64,000 bases of DNA from Cunninghamia lanceolata (GCA_027924645.1 BSBN01001017.1:12116501-12180500); one strand, 5' to 3'; shown: positions 21,593-33,390, counted from the first letter of the stretch. The notes: a model not told the origin generated them from the letters alone. A program made the numbers and translations.

Positions 21593-22733
21593 TGTTAAGG
21601 GAAAATTGGAGCAAACATGAATAATCAATATAATAATATCAATGATACCCAAAACTCAATGAAATAATGAACAAAAGAGATTCAATCAATCAATGAACAA
21701 TACAAAGCAAACCTCTTTTAATTCTCAGCTTCTATTGATCACCTATCACAAATGACCTTGTCTATGAATATGGCCCTCAGAAGGTGCACTTCCTTGATAT
21801 GATTTCAAGATGTTCAAATGGGAACGACTATGATAGTTTTGACATGAAGATAAGCTTCACAACAATGATAGTAGTGTGTAGTAATGAGTGTGATCACAAG
21901 TAATGAAGGAATTGGTGCCAAAGGTGAGCTGTAATTCCTACAGAGTAAGTTTACTTAAAAGCTTGGATGAATGAAATGGAGGAATTGGGTTCAATTTATA
22001 GACTTGAGAGAAAGAAGATCAACGGTATAGAAAGAATGAGAAGATCAACGATATGGAAACCTTGAGAGAACGTACGCGAATAAGAAGAAGACATGTGTCA
22101 CACAAAAGCTATTTTATTTGAGTTAACTACCTTTCTTTTCTAAAGATAAGATATGACTTCATAAATTAGAAATTTTTTTTTCTAATTTAAGAGATATTGA
22201 TAAAAACAAGGTTGCTTGAGTTAGTTAACTCAACTTGTGATTTGCTTTTGCATGATTTGAGAGAAATTAAATAATAAATTATTTAATTGTGTGCGCACGA
22301 AGAAGAAGACTTATATTTAGAAGATTTGGAAGATATTTGAAGAATTAGAAGATAAGAAAACTAATTAAATAAATAAATTTATTTAATTGTTGTGCATGAT
22401 TTGGAAGAATAAAAATATTGGATTGTATTTTATTTTTGGAGATTGAGAGGATTTAAATAAATTTGATTGATTTATTTAAATTTGGAGGAAGAATTGACTT
22501 TAATTAAATAATTAAGGATTATTTAATTGTTTGGAAGAATTTAATTAAATAAAGGATTTTATTTAATTTTGACTTTAGAAGAGATAATTAAATATTTTGA
22601 TATTTAATTAACTTAGAGGAATATGAATCAAATACATAAATTTGTTTATTTATTTATTGATAGAAGAATTAGAGTGAAATAAATATTAAGAATATTTATT
22701 TAGACTAAATCGTGTCATTTTTAGGTGTATGCA
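21593..22733 (-). repeat. TatN 5' LTR
   Basis: The 1141-bp partner of 3346-4457 carries the same palindrome array (about 22266-22705). It contains an extra 24 bp (about 21662-21687) with a local duplication of caatcaatgaac. It ends GTGTATGCA on the + strand, followed by the TSD. Confidence 0.93.
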
Positions 22734-23433
22734 GTATCCATTTACATCCATGTCATGCTATAAAGATCCAAAATGCAGAGTATCAATGAAAAGCTTATGA
22801 TCCTTTCATTCACCTTTCTTCTATCAATCTTCTATCTATCATTGTGTCATTTCTATGTCGATTGAGTACATTTGGACATAACAAAAACATGGCATTAATT
22901 GCATATCATATAACATGAGATAGTCATTAACATGATTAAATCATTTGCATACATAATAGGTGCATTAGATCATCCATATCCATTTGCATCAGCATAACAT
23001 AGTGTCAAACAAAAAAATAAAAAACATAGACAACTACATCTTGATTATCTCATCAGGTGCATAATCATATAGATAACATTCCCATTTGCATATTAAGTGT
23101 ATACATGCAATCATCTAAGTCTACATTAGATCATATAGACATCAAAAACAATTTGCATCCGTCACATAACATCATATAGACATAATAAACGTGTGCATTG
23201 CATGTGAAACATCATAAGATGGAATGCATCCATGACATATAGCATAAACAACTGCATACAGAGATCAAATAGCTACATCATCATATAAATAAACATAAAA
23301 CATGTCCCAATGTACAACATATCAAAGTCCATCCATAAGTCAGAATCATATAAAGTGTATACAACACCAAAATAATGATACATGTCTCGGTACAAAATGA
23401 TATAGGTATATACATATTAGGCTATCTGAGCCA

Positions 23434-25454
23434 TCAAAAAGTGTATACATAAGCCAAAATATGGTACAAGTGTAGTGTAACAGCTAGCTCTGTTGTCCTG
23501 GGGTACTGCTCCCAGTATTACCCTCTCCACCTCCACCTCTGCTAGCCCTCGACTGCTATGGGCCCATCGCCAAAGATGCAAACTGTGAACCCCCTGCCCT
23601 CTGGGATGTACCAGCTACTGACTGGCTCTTGTAGTTGGGTGCCCTCTGGTCTACCAGCATTGCCCCATGGTACAATCCTATGTAATACTATATTTGAGCC
23701 TGCACTCTGGCAAGCTCACCCTATAACTACGTAATTTGTGTTTGAAGCTGATGTCCCTGAGCCTATCCCTATTGCACCTATGTAACCAAAAATATAGTGG
23801 CCCCATCCATACCCAAGGCTGCTAGGGCTGCATCTCTCTCCAATATAAGGGTCCGTACCCTAGCTAGTGTTGTATCTCACTCTGCAGTGAACCCTAATAA
23901 AACCCATGTGTCTGACTCTCTTTGAGACTCTGCTGCTCTGAGATGTGCCCTGATCTGTCTCACCTGACCCTACAACATAGTAATGGCCTGCTACTGTAAA
24001 TTAGACTAAGGAACCTGAACCTCTGGCACCTGCTATGCGTGTACCTATCCCTACACCTGTTGTGGTGTAGCCTACTGCTGAACTACCTGCAGAGGCACCT
24101 ATTGTGGTGTCGGCACCTGTACCTACTATGCAGCCTACTGCTGCACTGCCTACTGATGGGAGGATCCCTCCCTAGCTCTCCTCTATCTACCTCCACCTCC
24201 TCCACCACCCCCTCCATCTCCTCCATCACCTCCATCATCTCCATCTCCCCATCCTCCTCTCCCCCTCTGTCTCCTTCTCCTCCTACCTACACCATCCTCA
24301 TCATCTGAATCCTCCTCATCAAGGTGAGGAACCAACTCTCCCAGTCCTGAATATATTGGGAACAGATGAGAAACCAACCACTCCTCATAATCAGGAGTCA
24401 TCCCTACATCTATCACCTCCCTCCTCATCGACCAAGCCACATAAGGAGTTTGCTGAAACTCTACTAGGGCCTCCTCATAGGATGAAACTGGGCCCCATCT
24501 GAACTACTCTGCATGTGTTTGCACAAACCAGGTCTACCCCTATGGCATACCCTATATCCTCCTGAACTGTCGCCAAACCTGGCTAACAATCTACCTCTCC
24601 AGTATGAACCATGTCCTCCCAGTGAGCCACCGAATCTGAAAGTAGTATGGCAGCTCATCGTCCTCATCGTCCCATGGCTCACACTCCAAATATGGAAGCC
24701 AGACAACTCTATCCACATTATCCAGTGTATGTCTCCAGTACTCAAGCTTTCCCAGCTTGTGCTGGGAAATAACACTTGTGTATCCATAGCTATACGGCTC
24801 ACCCCTCTGCCTAGAAAGGATGCACATTGGCTAAGTAATAGCAATTTGCTCCCATAGCCAAAATTGAATTAGTGAAACACCTGCCGACAAACTGGCACCC
24901 TTGTGGTATACCACCTGATGCATATCATGGTATAGGTAAGCCAAAACTCAAACACCCCATGCAAAAAGAGTGCCCTCTGTGACCATCCTCTCCATAATCC
25001 TACCCCAACCAATATGGAAGCCATGCGACCTCCTATCGGGGCAGACAACATCCCCAATCAATCCAACCACTATCCCTAGGAAGTAGTCATAGTAATCATG
25101 AATATCCTGCCAAGAGGTCACCTAACCCTCTAGCTCTAGGTCATCAAAAACTCACCTGCACTCTACCAATCTAGCATCACACTGAGCCTCATACTTCACG
25201 AGTTCACCCTGGATCGGTAGATGCATAATCCTATAGACGTCCTCCAAGGTAATCGCCATCTCACCAGTAGGCAAGTGAAAGGTCCCGTCCTCGATGTGGA
25301 ATCACTCCACTACACCAATCAAGAAACTGAGGTTCACATGAACTTCGGGCATGAAGCACACATAGTCAAGTCCCATAGCATCAAGAACCTCTCGGTCAAT
25401 CTCTGTGAGCATGTACCACTGCAACAATGGTAAGGGAAACTACTCCCGTGACAT
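23434..25454 (-). pseudogene. Plant mobile domain ORF, antisense within TatH
   Basis: The start ATG at 25454 matches the TatN ORF start codon for codon (both reach MRRE at nucleotide 1026). Signatures: PTGEMAITLEDVYRIMHLPI, IQFWLWEQIAIT, RQRGEPYSYGYTSVIS, YLECEPWDDEDDEL and MTPDYEEWL, then an Asp/Glu stretch, an RRRRRQRGRGG block and a glycine run (24183-24260). The Gln-rich tail ends near 23434 with TGA after a net frame change somewhere in the tail. Stops are mostly TAG. Intact stretches include 24591-24827 and 24183-24440. Several stops of the TatN copy are CAG here and vice versa. Confidence 0.85.
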
Positions 25455-26542
25455 AAGTATATCCTGGATGTCCCCCTGCAATCAAGCAAGCAATGTGTCA
25501 ACTAAATCTACAAAATTGCTTAATGTATCAAACTATCCTACCACTTACTTAGCATATTAAATTGATCAAAATAGCATAAACATCTCTTGACTAGATTCTT
25601 GCAATCTCAAAGATAGCTTATCGATTGCTGCATTGAGCAAGATGCCAATCAAGTCAATTTCATTACGTCAACTGACTATCTAGGACATATGTGTCGAACC
25701 AGAAGGTACATGCACCATTTCACAGTAAATGCGCCACTTCTGGCAGATGCGCTGCAACATTGAGTAAATGCACAGCTTCATATCAAAAGTGCAGCTTCGC
25801 AGTGAATGCACCGAAACATGTCACACATGCGTAGCTTCTATGTATGGATAGTTTTCTCATACTGTATTCACAAATTCCTAACACATGAGCCAACTTATTT
25901 CATGCATGTGCGGCTTTGTCTTATGCGCCTCTACATGTCGCATACGTGCTGAATCTTTACATATGCGCTGTTTTAGAGCGTATATGCGCTGAAACACAGA
26001 TCGGCACATCTATCCTAGCTAACTTTTCCTAGCATTTATTACACTAATAAATGACCCTAGGTGAGTTTTTTTGAACTACATACCGGTGGTCCTGCATCAG
26101 CTAGCCGATTGAACTGTCAAACTCGCTCAAAGCGGTACTCCTCACGTGGAATATCCACCTTTATATCGACTGCTCTATGCTCCCCTACTCTCCTAAGCTC
26201 TTTAGGACCAATAAAAAAATCCAAGTGTGCAAATGACTAGATTTGTGGACCCAACTCCTATATATAGCAAGTGAACCCTAACTAGCTGTGTGGCAACTGT
26301 GAGTACTTCCCATGCTCGTTTCTTCCTGTTTCTCATAACCATGACGTATTTTTCTTTGAACCTAACCTATTTTTCACCTTCTTCTTCGTGAGATTGTTTG
26401 TCTCACACCTTCTGCCTTCTTCCCATCCAATCTCTTGACGGGGGCATCCTACCATTGTTAATCCTGTACTAGGGGCAAACTGGGGCATGAATCATTATTA
26501 GAAATCTATTCTTTGAAGCAACACTGTAAACTACATTGCATC
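25455..26542 (-). repeat. Leader region of the TatH PMD ORF with tgcgct/tgcacc motif series
   Basis: No ORF. At about 25690-26000 motifs such as atgcaccatttc, atgcgccacttc, atgcgctgcaac and atgcacagcttc recur about every 24 bp. It is the counterpart of 4472-5534 in TatN. Confidence 0.55.
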
Positions 26543-26556
26543 AAAGAGGGGAAAAA
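26543..26556 (+). other. TatH polypurine tract
   Basis: AAAGAGGGGAAAAA abuts the LTR start TGTATACGCC. Confidence 0.88.
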
Positions 26557-27575
26557 TGTATACGCCTAAAAATGACATGACTCTGTCTAAATAAATATTC
26601 TTAATATTTATCTCATTCTAATTCCTCTATCAATAAATAAACAAATTTATTTATTCAATTCATATTCCTCTAAAGTTAATTAAATATCAAAATATTTAAT
26701 TACCTCTTCTAAAAGTCAAAATTAAATAAAATCTTTTATTTAATTAAATTCTTCCAAAACAATTAAATAATTCTTAATTATTTAATTAAATCAAATTCTT
26801 CTTCCAATTTTAAATAAATAATTCAAATTTATTTAAATCCTCTCAAATCTCTAAAAATAAAATATAATCAAATATTTTATTTATTCTTCCAAAGCATGCA
26901 CAACAATTAAATAAATTTATTTATTTAATTTGTTTTCTTATCTTCTAATTCCTGACTCAATCAACCTTGTTTTTATCAATAACTCTTAAATTAGAAAAAA
27001 ACTTTCTAATTTATGAAAGCATATCTTATCTTTTATAAAAGAAAATGGTTAACTCAAACAAAACAACTTTTGTGTGACACTTGTCTTCTTTCTATTCACA
27101 CACATTCTCTCAAGATTTCTATACCATTGATTTTCTCATTCTTTCTATACCGTTGGTCTTCTCTCTCTCAAGTCTATAAGTTAAACCTTGTTCTTCCATT
27201 TCAATCATCCAAGCTTTTAGTACCCTTACTCTACAAGAATTGTAGTGCACCTTTGGCACCCAAGTCATTTCATTTGCTTGCGATCAACTTGTTACCATAC
27301 CATTATTATTGTTGTGAAGCTCATGTTTATTGCAATAAACTATCACAGCCATTCCCACTTGACATCTTAGAATAGCAAGGAAGTGCACCTTTTGAGGGCC
27401 ATATTCATACATAAGATCATTTGTGATAGGCAATCAATGGAAGCCATGAAGTGAAGAGGTTTTCAAAGGTTTGAAGTTCTTTGTTTTAATTGAGTTCTTT
27501 GTTTCTTATTTCATTGAGTTATTAGGTATTGTTGATATACATTGATTATTCATTTACACCAATTTTCCCATAACA
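26557..27575 (+). repeat. TatH 3' LTR
   Basis: The 1019-bp LTR runs TGTATACGCC to CCCATAACA and is the inverse of 3346-4457. It is about 100 bp shorter and more diverged than the two TatN LTRs. It retains the AT palindrome series at about 26590-26940. Confidence 0.92.
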
Positions 27576-29420
27576 CAAAATATATGTCCATCTCTAGGTT
27601 ACAATAATATATGTCATTCCCCTCTATTCGGTGAAGAGGATATATCATGGGAAACCTTTGATCTTCGAGTGGATGGAGACATGTATGGGGGTGGTCTTAA
27701 AAAAAACTGAGGGCTGATCCTCCTATTTAATTGTTCATGGATCTGTAGCTGTTACAATAAAAAGTATAGACATTAATATATAGAAATTACATTATAAAAA
27801 ATGAAACATTTAATAAAATAGTCACTTACCGCTACCATAAAATCTGTCTCCTTATTTGCCTCAGTATCAGGAATAGGTTGTGGCGATGTCATGCCCTATA
27901 GAAACAATCCAAATAGAAATTAAACTTCAAATCAATAATCATTTGATTTTTCAAAAATAAACAACTATAACAATGAATGTAATTTGAAATTTACTGATCT
28001 ACCTCATACCCCCATCAAATTCATGGAGCTATGAATCGCAGAGGACACATCATTGCCCTATGAACTTTGGGAGGTGTCTCCGTAGCCTACATCATTTGAA
28101 AATAAAACAACATTATTCAATTACGAAAACTAGAATAGTGATGCAAGCCATGGCTCCTAACATACACACATGTTCACCTAAACATGGAAGTATACACAAT
28201 AAAGTACACAAGTCATGTATGCATATATACAAATTAGATGAATATTCATGACTACTGTGTGGTATAAGGGTCAACAAAGGAGGGACCATAGTAGCATCAA
28301 ATTTTAGGTTTAAGAAGTCAGAGACGAAGTGAAGGTGTTAGTTTAGGTTTAGGTTGGTGGTAGGGTGGGGTAGGGTTGTGGGGTAGCATAACCATGACTT
28401 GCTAAATTTAAAAATAAAAATTAAAAAAATAGTAGGATGAGAGATTCCACCTATTACTAAAAATGATAAATTCATTGACTATGCGGAAAGGACTCCAACC
28501 AAGCAGATAAATGTAAAAGGGCTCCATCAAAATACATGGTTTATTGATGTTTAGACATAAATTACATGGACCTTTATTAGAGTACAAGTTTGTAATAATC
28601 ATGGTTCATTGGTGAAGTTATCAACCTATTAAGCAATTATTAAATTATAGGCTCGAAACAATGGTGGTTCATTGGTGAAGATATTTGTGTCAAAATAGCC
28701 AAGTTTCATTTATAAACATATCAAACTAATGAAACATTATTAGGTTGTAGGAATGGAAATGGTCATGGTCCATTGTTAGAATATATTAGGCTCATGATTC
28801 AAGATTCTAGTAACATCTCTTTGTAGCTCAGAATGTCTCTGTTTTGACTCTATCTCTAGGTTTTTCATATTATGTGGTGGATTTTTGAATTTCACTTTTC
28901 ATTCTCATGCATTCTATGGTGAACTCTCTTGGCTCTTCAACTAGTTGTGAACTCTTATGAAGATTTTGCTCTCTTGGTGATATACTATAGCTCTTTCTTA
29001 TTCATCCTCAAGTCTCTATTGCTGTTGTACTCTTTTGGTACATGTTTATGTGAGTTATTTGAGGATTTTGTGCTCTCTTTCATCTCAATGAATATAGTAG
29101 TATTAAATGAAGGGTCCTCATTAGACTTAGGTGGGTCGGATGTAGGATCAGAAGTAGGGATGGAAGAAATTGAACCAATAGGATTGACATAGTTTGTAGG
29201 GGAATGGGTTAATGTAGATTTGAAGATTTTGGTTAGGGGTGACTTGTTGCCCCCATAATTAATACCTAAAACCTAGATGATTTTGGAGTCAACCATATGC
29301 TATATAAGATGTCATAAGATTGTACCCCTCTCTAGTGTCATGTCCTAGGGTCTAATTGGTGGTAATTGGATGAGTTTATTAGAGAGAATTTGTTGATGAA
29401 CAGTGTGGAGGGGATCAACA
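27576..29420. other. Sparse region without recognised genes
   Basis: AT-rich. The minus strand holds two short exon-like blocks (see the coding remnant entry). A degenerate direct repeat with catggttcattggtgaag and ttattaggttgtag-like segments lies at about 28595-28785. Nothing else is supportable. Confidence 0.5.
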
Positions 29421-29424
29421 AGCT

Positions 29425-29515
29425 TTGGTAGACATGTATGGAAAATGTGGTAGCATAGACAAGGCAGTGAGCTATTTGAAAAGATGCCTTAAAGAAATGT
29501 GGTCTCATGGTGATG
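29425..29515 (+). pseudogene. PPR protein fragment
   Basis: The + strand reads QQALVDMYGKCGSIDKA and then, one frame over, ELFEKMP, a TAA stop and RNVVSW. This is the classic NALVDMYAKCG / LFDKMPxRNVVSW signature of plant PLS-type pentatricopeptide repeat proteins, which act in organellar RNA processing. Only about 30 codons survive, with a frameshift and a stop. It is a fragment, not a gene. Confidence 0.75.
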
Positions 29516-29583
29516 TCCTTGTCTATGCATCTACTTGTCATGGCATTCTATGAGACCACATTTCTTTGAGGCATTTTTTCAAA
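29466..29583. repeat. Inverted duplication of the PPR fragment
   Basis: The segment at about 29470-29510 (gagctatttgaaaagatgcc, aaagaaatgtggtctcat) recurs in inverse orientation at about 29546-29583 (atgagaccacatttcttt, ggcattttttcaaataac). The roughly 38-bp arms are about 90 percent alike by eye around a spacer of about 35 bp. Confidence 0.8.
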
Positions 29584-29742
29584 TAACTATATTGTAATTA
29601 AAATTTTGTCATCTATCAACATCTAGTTATTAGTTATGCAATGTCTAGTAATGCTTTGAGTTTGAAAGATGTGCAATGAAATGTAATCAATGATATCAAT
29701 AAAAAATACAAAAATCTAGTAAGTATAATTCATTAGTTAAGT

Positions 29743-30080
29743 ATCGTCGGGCAGTGGAGCGTCGAAGGCAAGTTGTTGAAGTGCAACGTCATCAGGATAT
29801 TGGGAACAACCGGATATTTGGATATCCTGCTGACGAAGGTGTCGAATATCATGATGATGCCGCTTGTATTTGGCACCCGATGAACAGTGCAACCGGAGGA
29901 TGTTTGCGCCCGTTGATTATCATGATGATGATGATAGGCGACAAACGGAGGAGGTAAATAGTAGTCGACAGGAGGATATTTGCGATCATCCGAAATATGA
30001 TGATGCTGTTGAAATGTGATGATGCTGTTGGTGTTGTTAGGAAATATGATGATGATGTTCAGCCGATAGAGAATTTTATC
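29743..30080 (+). repeat. Worn LTR fragment related to the GagG LTR
   Basis: Phrases in order (tcatcaggatat, aaccggat, atatcctgctga, atcatgatgatgc, gatgaacagtg, ggaggatgtttgcgc, gatgatgctgttg) match the reverse complement of GagG LTR 53700-53890 with gaps. No gag lies nearby. I read it as an old solo or partial LTR of a related family in + orientation. Confidence 0.6.
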
Positions 30081-31752
30081 ATGCTGTTTGTATTTGTGGC
30101 TACTCCTTCCTGTTAGTTAGCCTCCGTTGCGTTCCACTCTGCATCAGTTAAACTATCTATTTTATTACCTCAGTGAAGCTTTGAAGTCCACCACCATTGG
30201 TAGGTGTTGCCATGAAATCTCCAATATTAACCTATTCAACATCTAAAATTAGATATTAGAATACCATTCATATAACAATTCTATTCACATGTAGTGTTTA
30301 TAATTGTTTACTAGTTACATACCCCAGCAGCAGATGTCATAGTGTAATATGCAGGTGGAGAATCGTTGAAAACTACATCAACACTATGACCCTGAAATTT
30401 CATTAAAATCATCAAACTAAATTAGTTAATCTTGTATTTCAAAAATGAAATTTAATAATTAAATTCAATGAACTTGCTAACATTTACTTGAGTATCAAAG
30501 CTAAAAGTCTCACTCAGGAGGGCATATGTCATCACCATCTGCTCAGCGGTAGATGTAGCCTGCGCACCTACATCCTGACTATTCGTGGGGTCATAACCAT
30601 AGGCTAACCCACAAGCCTGATAAGTATGGGGTGGAACCCTACTCCTCGAACTCTCTCATGGCCCACATTGTACTATAGGATTGGCATGCTCTATGATGCT
30701 CTGGGTCAAGGCACTAATGGACTGAAGTGTCTCGACCTCAGCACTCTCCTTCATAATGGAAGGGATAGGCACATGCTCATGGGTTGTTCTAGTGAGTGCT
30801 CATCTCGCTGGCCATTGTGGGTCAACATGTGCCCCTAGTCTATCCTGTGTTGACCCCCCACCTCTACCCTGGAAGTCCCACATATCAAAATAGTTTGGCA
30901 CTTTGTTTTTTACAAACTCATATTAGAGATTCCTCAAAAAGTATTATGGGACCTCACTATTGTTTCATGGAAGATGGTCAAAAACCATCCACCACCTCTG
31001 CCCAAAATTCTCCCTTATCACTTGGTTGTTGCACCAATAGATAGGGAATCTCTTACATGTAAGGGGTAGAGGTTGATTTGTTTGTGGGTCTGTAAAAATG
31101 GAACACAAGTCCCATTTTGTAATTTGTTCATTTTTGACTTGCTAATATGACAACATATCTACATAGTACTCTCTAAATTCTCTCCTATTTTCAAACCAAC
31201 TAGTTATTTGCTTGCGAATTGAATCTATATTTGATAACATAGATTCAAGAGATTGAGTAAGTGTGGAACTAAGCAAGGTTGAAGTTGCAAGATCTTTCAA
31301 CCTTGCAATTATATCTTCAATTTATTTTTTATTGTTTTTAATTTGCCCCATTGATTTTCTTGTGTTCCAGGGGCATGTCAAGGAATGGATGGAGGAGTTG
31401 GTTATTTGGGTTGTTCTTTAGCAAGTATTTTCTATTTAGGTGATTCAAGATTTTGTGGATTTTCAAGAAGAGGAGGAGGAGGAGGTGCATTATCATTTCC
31501 TATTAATTAAGGAAATTTACATCAAAAATCAACTTAAACCTACCTATTTAGAAACAAATGCACAAAAAAAAAAATACAACTCACTCCTTTGGCCTCCCCA
31601 ACGTCATGGTGGCATTTTGGCAATGAATAAATGAGATTTTGGTGTCAAATTTGGTCTTCAATAACATGAGTGGGCTCCTTAGGGTTTGCAGGCCGTGGGT
31701 GCAGAGAAAATTGAAGGAAAAAATGAGCACAAATGCCATTTTTTTATAGTAA

Positions 31753-31893
31753 AACATAATGCACTCGCATTATAATGTGAGCGCATTATAACACTCTCGT
31801 GTTATAACATGAGTGTATTATGGTTTGGTGTTGCCAAGCCCTAGGCTCAGCATCACCAAACCATAATGCAAGCACATTATAATGCGCTCGTGT
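31753..31893. repeat. Large inverted repeat around agccctaggct
   Basis: The left arm (ending gtgtattatggtttggtgttgcc) and right arm (agcatcaccaaaccataatgc onward) are complementary over about 50 bp. The outer parts carry further cattataatg and gttataac palindromes. The centre is palindromic (agccctaggct). It could be a small foldback element or a hairpin locus. No flanking duplication is evident. Confidence 0.7.
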
Positions 31894-32009
31894 TATGTCT
31901 TATAATCTTTGAAAAAAAATTAGCCACTTTTTGGCCCCCCAACTTTTTGCACCCGCCCAAAGCCTCTGATCTAGAGAGTGCATAGAAGGAGGAGAATCCA
32001 AAGGATATC

Positions 32010-33390
32010 CCACCTAATCAGGAGAAGGATCTAGATAAAGGATATGATGCAATGATAGATGATGCTCACATTGAGAAAACAGGTCAACAGGGACTAGATT
32101 TCAATGTGCTTGGGTGGCTAATATTAGAGGTAAATGAGCCTCTTACTTCTGGTTCTATTCCTTTTGACTTATGTCATTATTTTCCCTAGAGGATGCAAAC
32201 CCTAAGCATAGAGACAGGATTGTGTCTGCAATAAACAAGGATCCTACTACTAGGAAGTGAATAGGCCAATTGGCTATACCCATAGTAGGTAAAAATAAGG
32301 GAGAAATAACATCAAGTGAATTTAAAATAACTACCATTGACCTAGGGCATGTGACAGCAGAGTAGGATATACAAGAACTCAGGGAGAGTACAAATGGTAT
32401 AGTTGCCCACATCCAAAAGACCAAGGCCAAAAATAAGGAGTTCAAAGGGAAAATTGCCCAAATCCAATAATTCATTAAGGTGTCGGTCACCCCTACAGTC
32501 CAAATTATAGAGGCTCTAGTTGTCCTTACACTAGTTAGCGAAGAGGAAATAACTATTCTAGATGCACAAAAGCATCAGACCCAAGTGATGCAAAAGTGGT
32601 TTACTACATTCATTGTTGAAGGGGAGAAAGTAATAAGAGGGTCTTTGTCCAATTGGGACACGTTGACTCACATAAAAGCAAAAGTAGAGCAATTGAAGAG
32701 GGACTGTGGATTCAAGCTTGATCAAAGTGATCATGACCTAGGGAAATTGGAAAGTGCAAGGAGATTGGATGATCAAATAGTCCTCAAGCACAAGATCCTA
32801 AATATCTAGACCCGACCCAAAATACACATCTAGATAAAGGATTTAAAGTTTGAGGTGGATGTGCTAAAGAGATGCAGAATTAAAGCGGTAGACATTGGCA
32901 TGAGGGCACATGATCTCTTATCAAATGAAATGGCAATTTTGGAGGAGCTACTGGGTAGTTTAGTAGCTGAAATAGAAACATATGATGAACAAAAGTCCAT
33001 ATAGGCATTCAAGGCTAGGTTCGACCCTACAGTAAGTGATCCAGTGCATCATTTTTTAGAGGCTTTGATAGATGAAGTGATGGAGTTATATGCTACGATA
33101 AGGGCCTATAATGAGATATTAACTGATAGAACTAGCCAGTGGATATCCATAAGTGAGCAAATGCAAACATAGGAATATGCTAAAACCAAGGCTCAACTAT
33201 CGGATAGGACAGAGATTAATACCACTATCAAGTCTTATGAATTATACCATAAATTAAACTCTAGAGGAATGCTAATAACAGAGGATTCATCAGAAGAAGA
33301 GGAGGAAGAATAGAATATTCTCGAAGATGACAAGGTAAAGATATTAGGGAATATTCCCTTTTGCCAGTTGTTGTCCACTAGAGGTTTTCA
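32010..33390 (+). pseudogene. Decayed ORF of about 400 codons, unknown, coiled-coil-like
   Basis: One + strand frame runs from about 32189 (EDANPKHRDRIVSAINKDP) to about 33390, with a short in-phase extension upstream in another frame (IEKTGQQGLDFNVLGWLILE). Interruptions are almost only TAG. The best clean part is 32480-32809 (AQKHQTQVMQKWFTTFIVEG). The composition is Glu/Lys/Gln/Leu-rich with heptad-like spacing (KVEQLKRDCGFKLDQ, EMAILEELLGSLVAEIE) and an acidic end (DSSEEEEEE). I recognise no domain. It may be an accessory ORF of a retroelement or a gag-like protein. Confidence 0.45.

Larger units (their letters stand above)
3346..22733 (-). mobile_element. TatN: full-length Tat-lineage Ty3/gypsy retrotransposon
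   Basis: This 19.4-kb element has both LTRs in the same orientation (3346-4457 and 21593-22733), a 5-bp TSD, a PBS at 21571-21588 and a PPT at 4458-4471. On the minus strand the order is gag, protease, G-patch-like segment, RT, RNase H, archaeal-type RNase H, integrase, long 3' noncoding region. On the opposite strand it carries a PMD ORF between pol and the 3' LTR. Two later insertions (CopJ, SoloK) inflate it; without them and their duplicated targets it is about 16.9 kb. All ORFs are broken. It sits in the 3' noncoding DNA of TatH, a member of the same family in opposite orientation. Confidence 0.93.
22734..27575 (+). mobile_element. TatH, right segment: PMD module, PPT and 3' LTR
   Basis: It resumes TatH after TatN with the duplicated gtatc (22734-22738). 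The content mirrors TatN 8340-4458 followed by LTR, but inverted: AT-rich part 22739-23433, PMD ORF on the minus strand, leader with tgcgct motifs, PPT 26543-26556 and LTR 26557-27575. The bases after the LTR (caaaa) would be the right TSD, but the left partner is outside the window. Confidence 0.9.
27820..31640 (-). pseudogene. Unrecognised intron-containing coding remnant
   Basis: On the minus strand open blocks end in donor-like sites. About 31300-30495 contains SIRKQITSWFENRREFREYY, NEQITKWDLCSIFTDPQTNQ and TAEQMVMTYALLSETFSFDT. About 30395-30325 contains VVFNDSPPAYYTMTSAAG. About 30235-30180 contains ANIGDFMATPTNGG. About 28085-28010 contains GDTSQSS- or TPPKVH-type reading, and about 27895-27835 ends before gtaagtga. 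Proline-rich sequence near 31490-31400 (NAPPPPPLLENPQNLE) may be the N-terminus. Stops interrupt the large block. I do not recognise the family. It could be a worn DNA-transposon protein or a host gene copy. Confidence 0.35.
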
